From NCBI GenBank assembly GCA_038496675.1, contig CM076650.1, positions 26,342,710 through 26,406,709 on the forward strand: a stretch of DNA of 64,000 nucleotides, read 5' to 3'. Source of the stretch: Rachycentron canadum (taxonomy: Eukaryota; Chordata; Actinopteri; Carangiformes; Rachycentridae). Shown in pieces: positions 61,745-64,000 of this stretch. The translations under genes were made by a program, and so were the position numbers. Positions within the stretch are counted from its first letter, which is position 1. Every line of letters begins with the position of its first letter. The notes below the pieces were generated by a model, which saw only the letters and a program-made list of their open reading frames with translations, was not told the origin of the DNA and ran no database searches.

Positions 61745-63808
61745 CTGTAGAGATGGAAGGAGAGACACGCACACAGGTGTAATTTGTTATTTAAAGGAGT
61801 CTGTACAAGAGGTCATTATCATCATTTAATAAGCATTGTTGATTTGCACTCTCTTCACTTTCCTGTAAGTTTCCAGTTTTATCGAAATTAAATTCAGCAT
61901 GTCAATAATAATATAAGTGAGGTGTGGTAGTACCACTATGTCTACCCATCACTACAGGTTTTCCAGGCAAGAACATATTCCATTCAGTATGTGAATAAAT
62001 CACAGTTTAATAAGCCCCAGAATAACTTCTTGTACATGGCGTCTGCAGTATGAACCCAGACCATATTAAGGTCTTTTCTACTCATGAATAAAACCCACTA
62101 AGACCTGCTAACATCAGACTGCCACTGGCAATGGAAAAGGGATGCCACATCTTGAGCAGAGACATTGTAAAGACACCTGACACCTGACACAGTGCTGTTA
62201 AAGCAAGAGTGAGCTGCAGCCCTGAGATAAGCTTAAACACATAATCATAGATCACGGCATCACACATGGGATAAGACACAACAGATCCATTTAAGCAGAC
62301 TGCACGCCAGCAAACAGCTCACTCTTTGAACCTGTGTGTGCGTGTTCTGTGTGGTGGTGTGCGTCCTCTCAGGCTGGCAGTGAGAAAAGAATCACTTGCC
62401 TTTTGCAGGTGTAAAAAGCGATCATATGCAGCATATATTCAGTAGGATCAGCATTGTCAGAAAAAAAGCAAGGTTTACTGATGTAGTGTGTATCTGTGGT
62501 AGGTTTTAAGAAAATAATCTGATACCCTATGCGAAATACTGTTGTGTTGTTGTTAGCTATTACTGAAAATGTTACACAACTACAAATAAAAACTGTGTGC
62601 GTGATAATTGTTTGAGATCACTGATAAAGTATGAAACTGAAACATTGCAGGAATAGAGTGCTGATGTTTTCTGTTTCCTCAGGGACATCACAGATGGTTT
62701 TCTTTCAATGCTGGCAAATCATCTTTGAGCTAAAAACAAAGGAGAGACGGAGCGAGAGCAACAGAATGTCTGGCAAATGGATGTTCACGCTGTTCTATAC
62801 ACACATGTTGTGTTTCTGTGTGTTTGTGTTTCTACAGATGAATAAACACAGATAACAAAGACAAAATGCTGGTGTCTTATCCAGCATAGCACTCTTTAAC
62901 AACCTAAATCAATGTAATGCAGTTTTATCTTCCCTAAGAACAAACTCATGGAGAACATTTTTGATAAATGTTTCCCTCAGACTAATAATTTGTCCTGAAG
63001 TGACTTTCTTATTTGCTATTTTAAATAGTTTATCTCTGCATGTTTGGTCATGATGCAACCAGAAATGGTGGTTTAGGTAAATGTCAAACAGTGCAATGAA
63101 GAAGTCAAGCACAGAGGAGGGTGATGATTATGTTTGCTATTGCTATTGTAACAAGAATGTTGTGACTCAAGACTGAAGGCAGTTGTTTGAAGACATATTT
63201 CTGGGTCTGTTCATTGCATTACATGTTTTAATATATTAGATATCACTAAAATACTACTTCTCCACAGATTGTATTTCTGATTAAACTAACAGTTCATGGG
63301 ACTATTATTAGGTTTACTTAGCCCCACCCCCGTCTCCACAAATGGACAGAATAGGTTCTTTAGGTTTGTGATGTATGAATCCCTGACTGTCTGAATCTGT
63401 TTTCATGAGACTCATTGGTTCACTGCAGATCAAGGTGGAAGCACTGGTGAATCAGTGCACAGTCACCACAGTCATGGTGTTAAATCATTATTTTGCTTAA
63501 GATATGACTGTATTATATAAAAACATAACAAAAACATAAAAGGCACCCCTCCATGTCTGCTCCATTACACTCCACTCAGCTCTTCACATCTGTGGACCTG
63601 GGCATGACTGAACTATCTGGAAAACTTTGAAGCTCCCCTGTTACAACGCCAATGTTGTGATGTACTGTAACGGCAGCGTGGTTTCAAAAGTTCAACCGTT
63701 ACGATTAGAAGTTAATATCAAGAAATGTTGAATGTTGGTACTGTGCTGTTTGTGAATTGTGATAATCTTGAGAATTTGAATGTCATGTTTGTACAGTCAT
63801 GTTCTAAC

Positions 63809-63836
63809 AAAAAAAAAAAAAAAAAAAAAAAAAAAA
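63809..63836. repeat. poly(A) run
   Basis: Twenty-eight consecutive A on the plus strand. It may be the tail of a retroposed sequence or slippage. Confidence 0.95.
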
Positions 63837-63942
63837 CAAGGGCTATAATTATGCAGGGTCATGTAGTGCTAATGTATTGTGGGTTAGCTGACAATCGTGT
63901 TTCTGATTCAGTGTGACAGTCACTGGCAGAGGTCATTGCCCA

Positions 63943-63975
63943 GCACACACACACACACACACACATGCACACACA
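63943..63975. repeat. (CA)n microsatellite
   Basis: A CA run with one TG interruption close to the window edge. Confidence 0.95.
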
Positions 63976-64000
63976 TAAACAACCATACAAAGGCTAGCTG

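Larger units (their letters stand above)
61745..64000 (-). other. vegfc: vegfc upstream intron (partial)
   Basis: This stretch lies 5' of the penultimate exon on the minus strand and runs off the window. I searched it for the preceding VEGF-C exon, which should carry a C-P-x-N-x-x-W-x-x-x-x-C-x-C type motif, and did not find it. It holds a 28-base poly(A) run on the plus strand at 63809-63836, a CA array at 63943-63975 and otherwise unremarkable AT-rich sequence. The short open frames here show no family features. Confidence 0.7.

Noticed and set aside
62909..63112. Candidate upstream vegfc exon on the minus strand
   Set aside because: The frame lacks the Cys pattern expected for the exon preceding the C-terminal repeats, and its boundaries do not fit the needed splice phase.

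Overview
This window looks like vertebrate nuclear DNA, most probably from a teleost fish. It is AT-rich and intron/intergenic in character. It is full of long (CA/TG)n arrays and degraded Tc1/mariner, hAT, L2/Rex1-like and I/Jockey-like transposons of the types common in fish genomes. There are no operons, no CRISPR array and no long intact genes. The teleost assignment is inferred from repeat content and from the one real gene; I cannot name the species.

The one gene I can support is vegfc, on the minus strand at the right end. Its penultimate coding exon (61420-61744) and last coding exon (58826-58934) are complete. They are joined by a canonical GT-AG intron of 2485 bp that is spliced in frame. 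Together they encode the C-terminal cysteine-rich propeptide (repeated C-x10-C-x-C-x-C units) that distinguishes VEGF-C from other VEGFs. The 5' exons lie beyond the right edge. A short 3' UTR with candidate poly(A) signals follows at about 58.3-58.8 kb.

Everything left of about 58 kb is a gene desert downstream of vegfc. Its recognisable content is:
(1) Tc1-type DNA transposon relics at 6.5-7.6, 34.65-36.25 (two different families abutting), 44.9-45.2, 48.6-49.05, 51.3-52.4 and 54.8-55.4 kb.
(2) Relics of an L2/Rex1-like LINE at 22.8-23.6 (minus), 23.6-23.86 (plus), 40.5-40.9 (plus) and 45.4-46.15 kb (minus).
(3) A decayed I/Jockey-like LINE at 36.4-39.4 kb with endonuclease, reverse transcriptase, RNase H and terminal motifs in order. 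Part of its RT region is duplicated almost perfectly and flanked by palindromes.
(4) A possible Tx1/L1-type retroelement tail at 25.9-26.4 kb.
(5) A hAT-type (TTF zinc finger) transposase relic at 56.8-57.2 kb.
(6) tRNA-derived SINE-like units at 8.05-8.31 and 26.77-26.95 kb.
(7) Minisatellites, one degenerate at 13.6-14.0 kb and one clear at 50.03-50.19 kb, and many microsatellites.

Nearly all open reading frames elsewhere are short and without recognisable domains, or are translations of CA/TG repeats. I found no convincing new biological system. The best leads are the duplicated LINE block with its flanking hairpins, a set of perfect fold-back sequences, a facing pair of long CA and TG arrays, and a possible alternative acceptor in vegfc.
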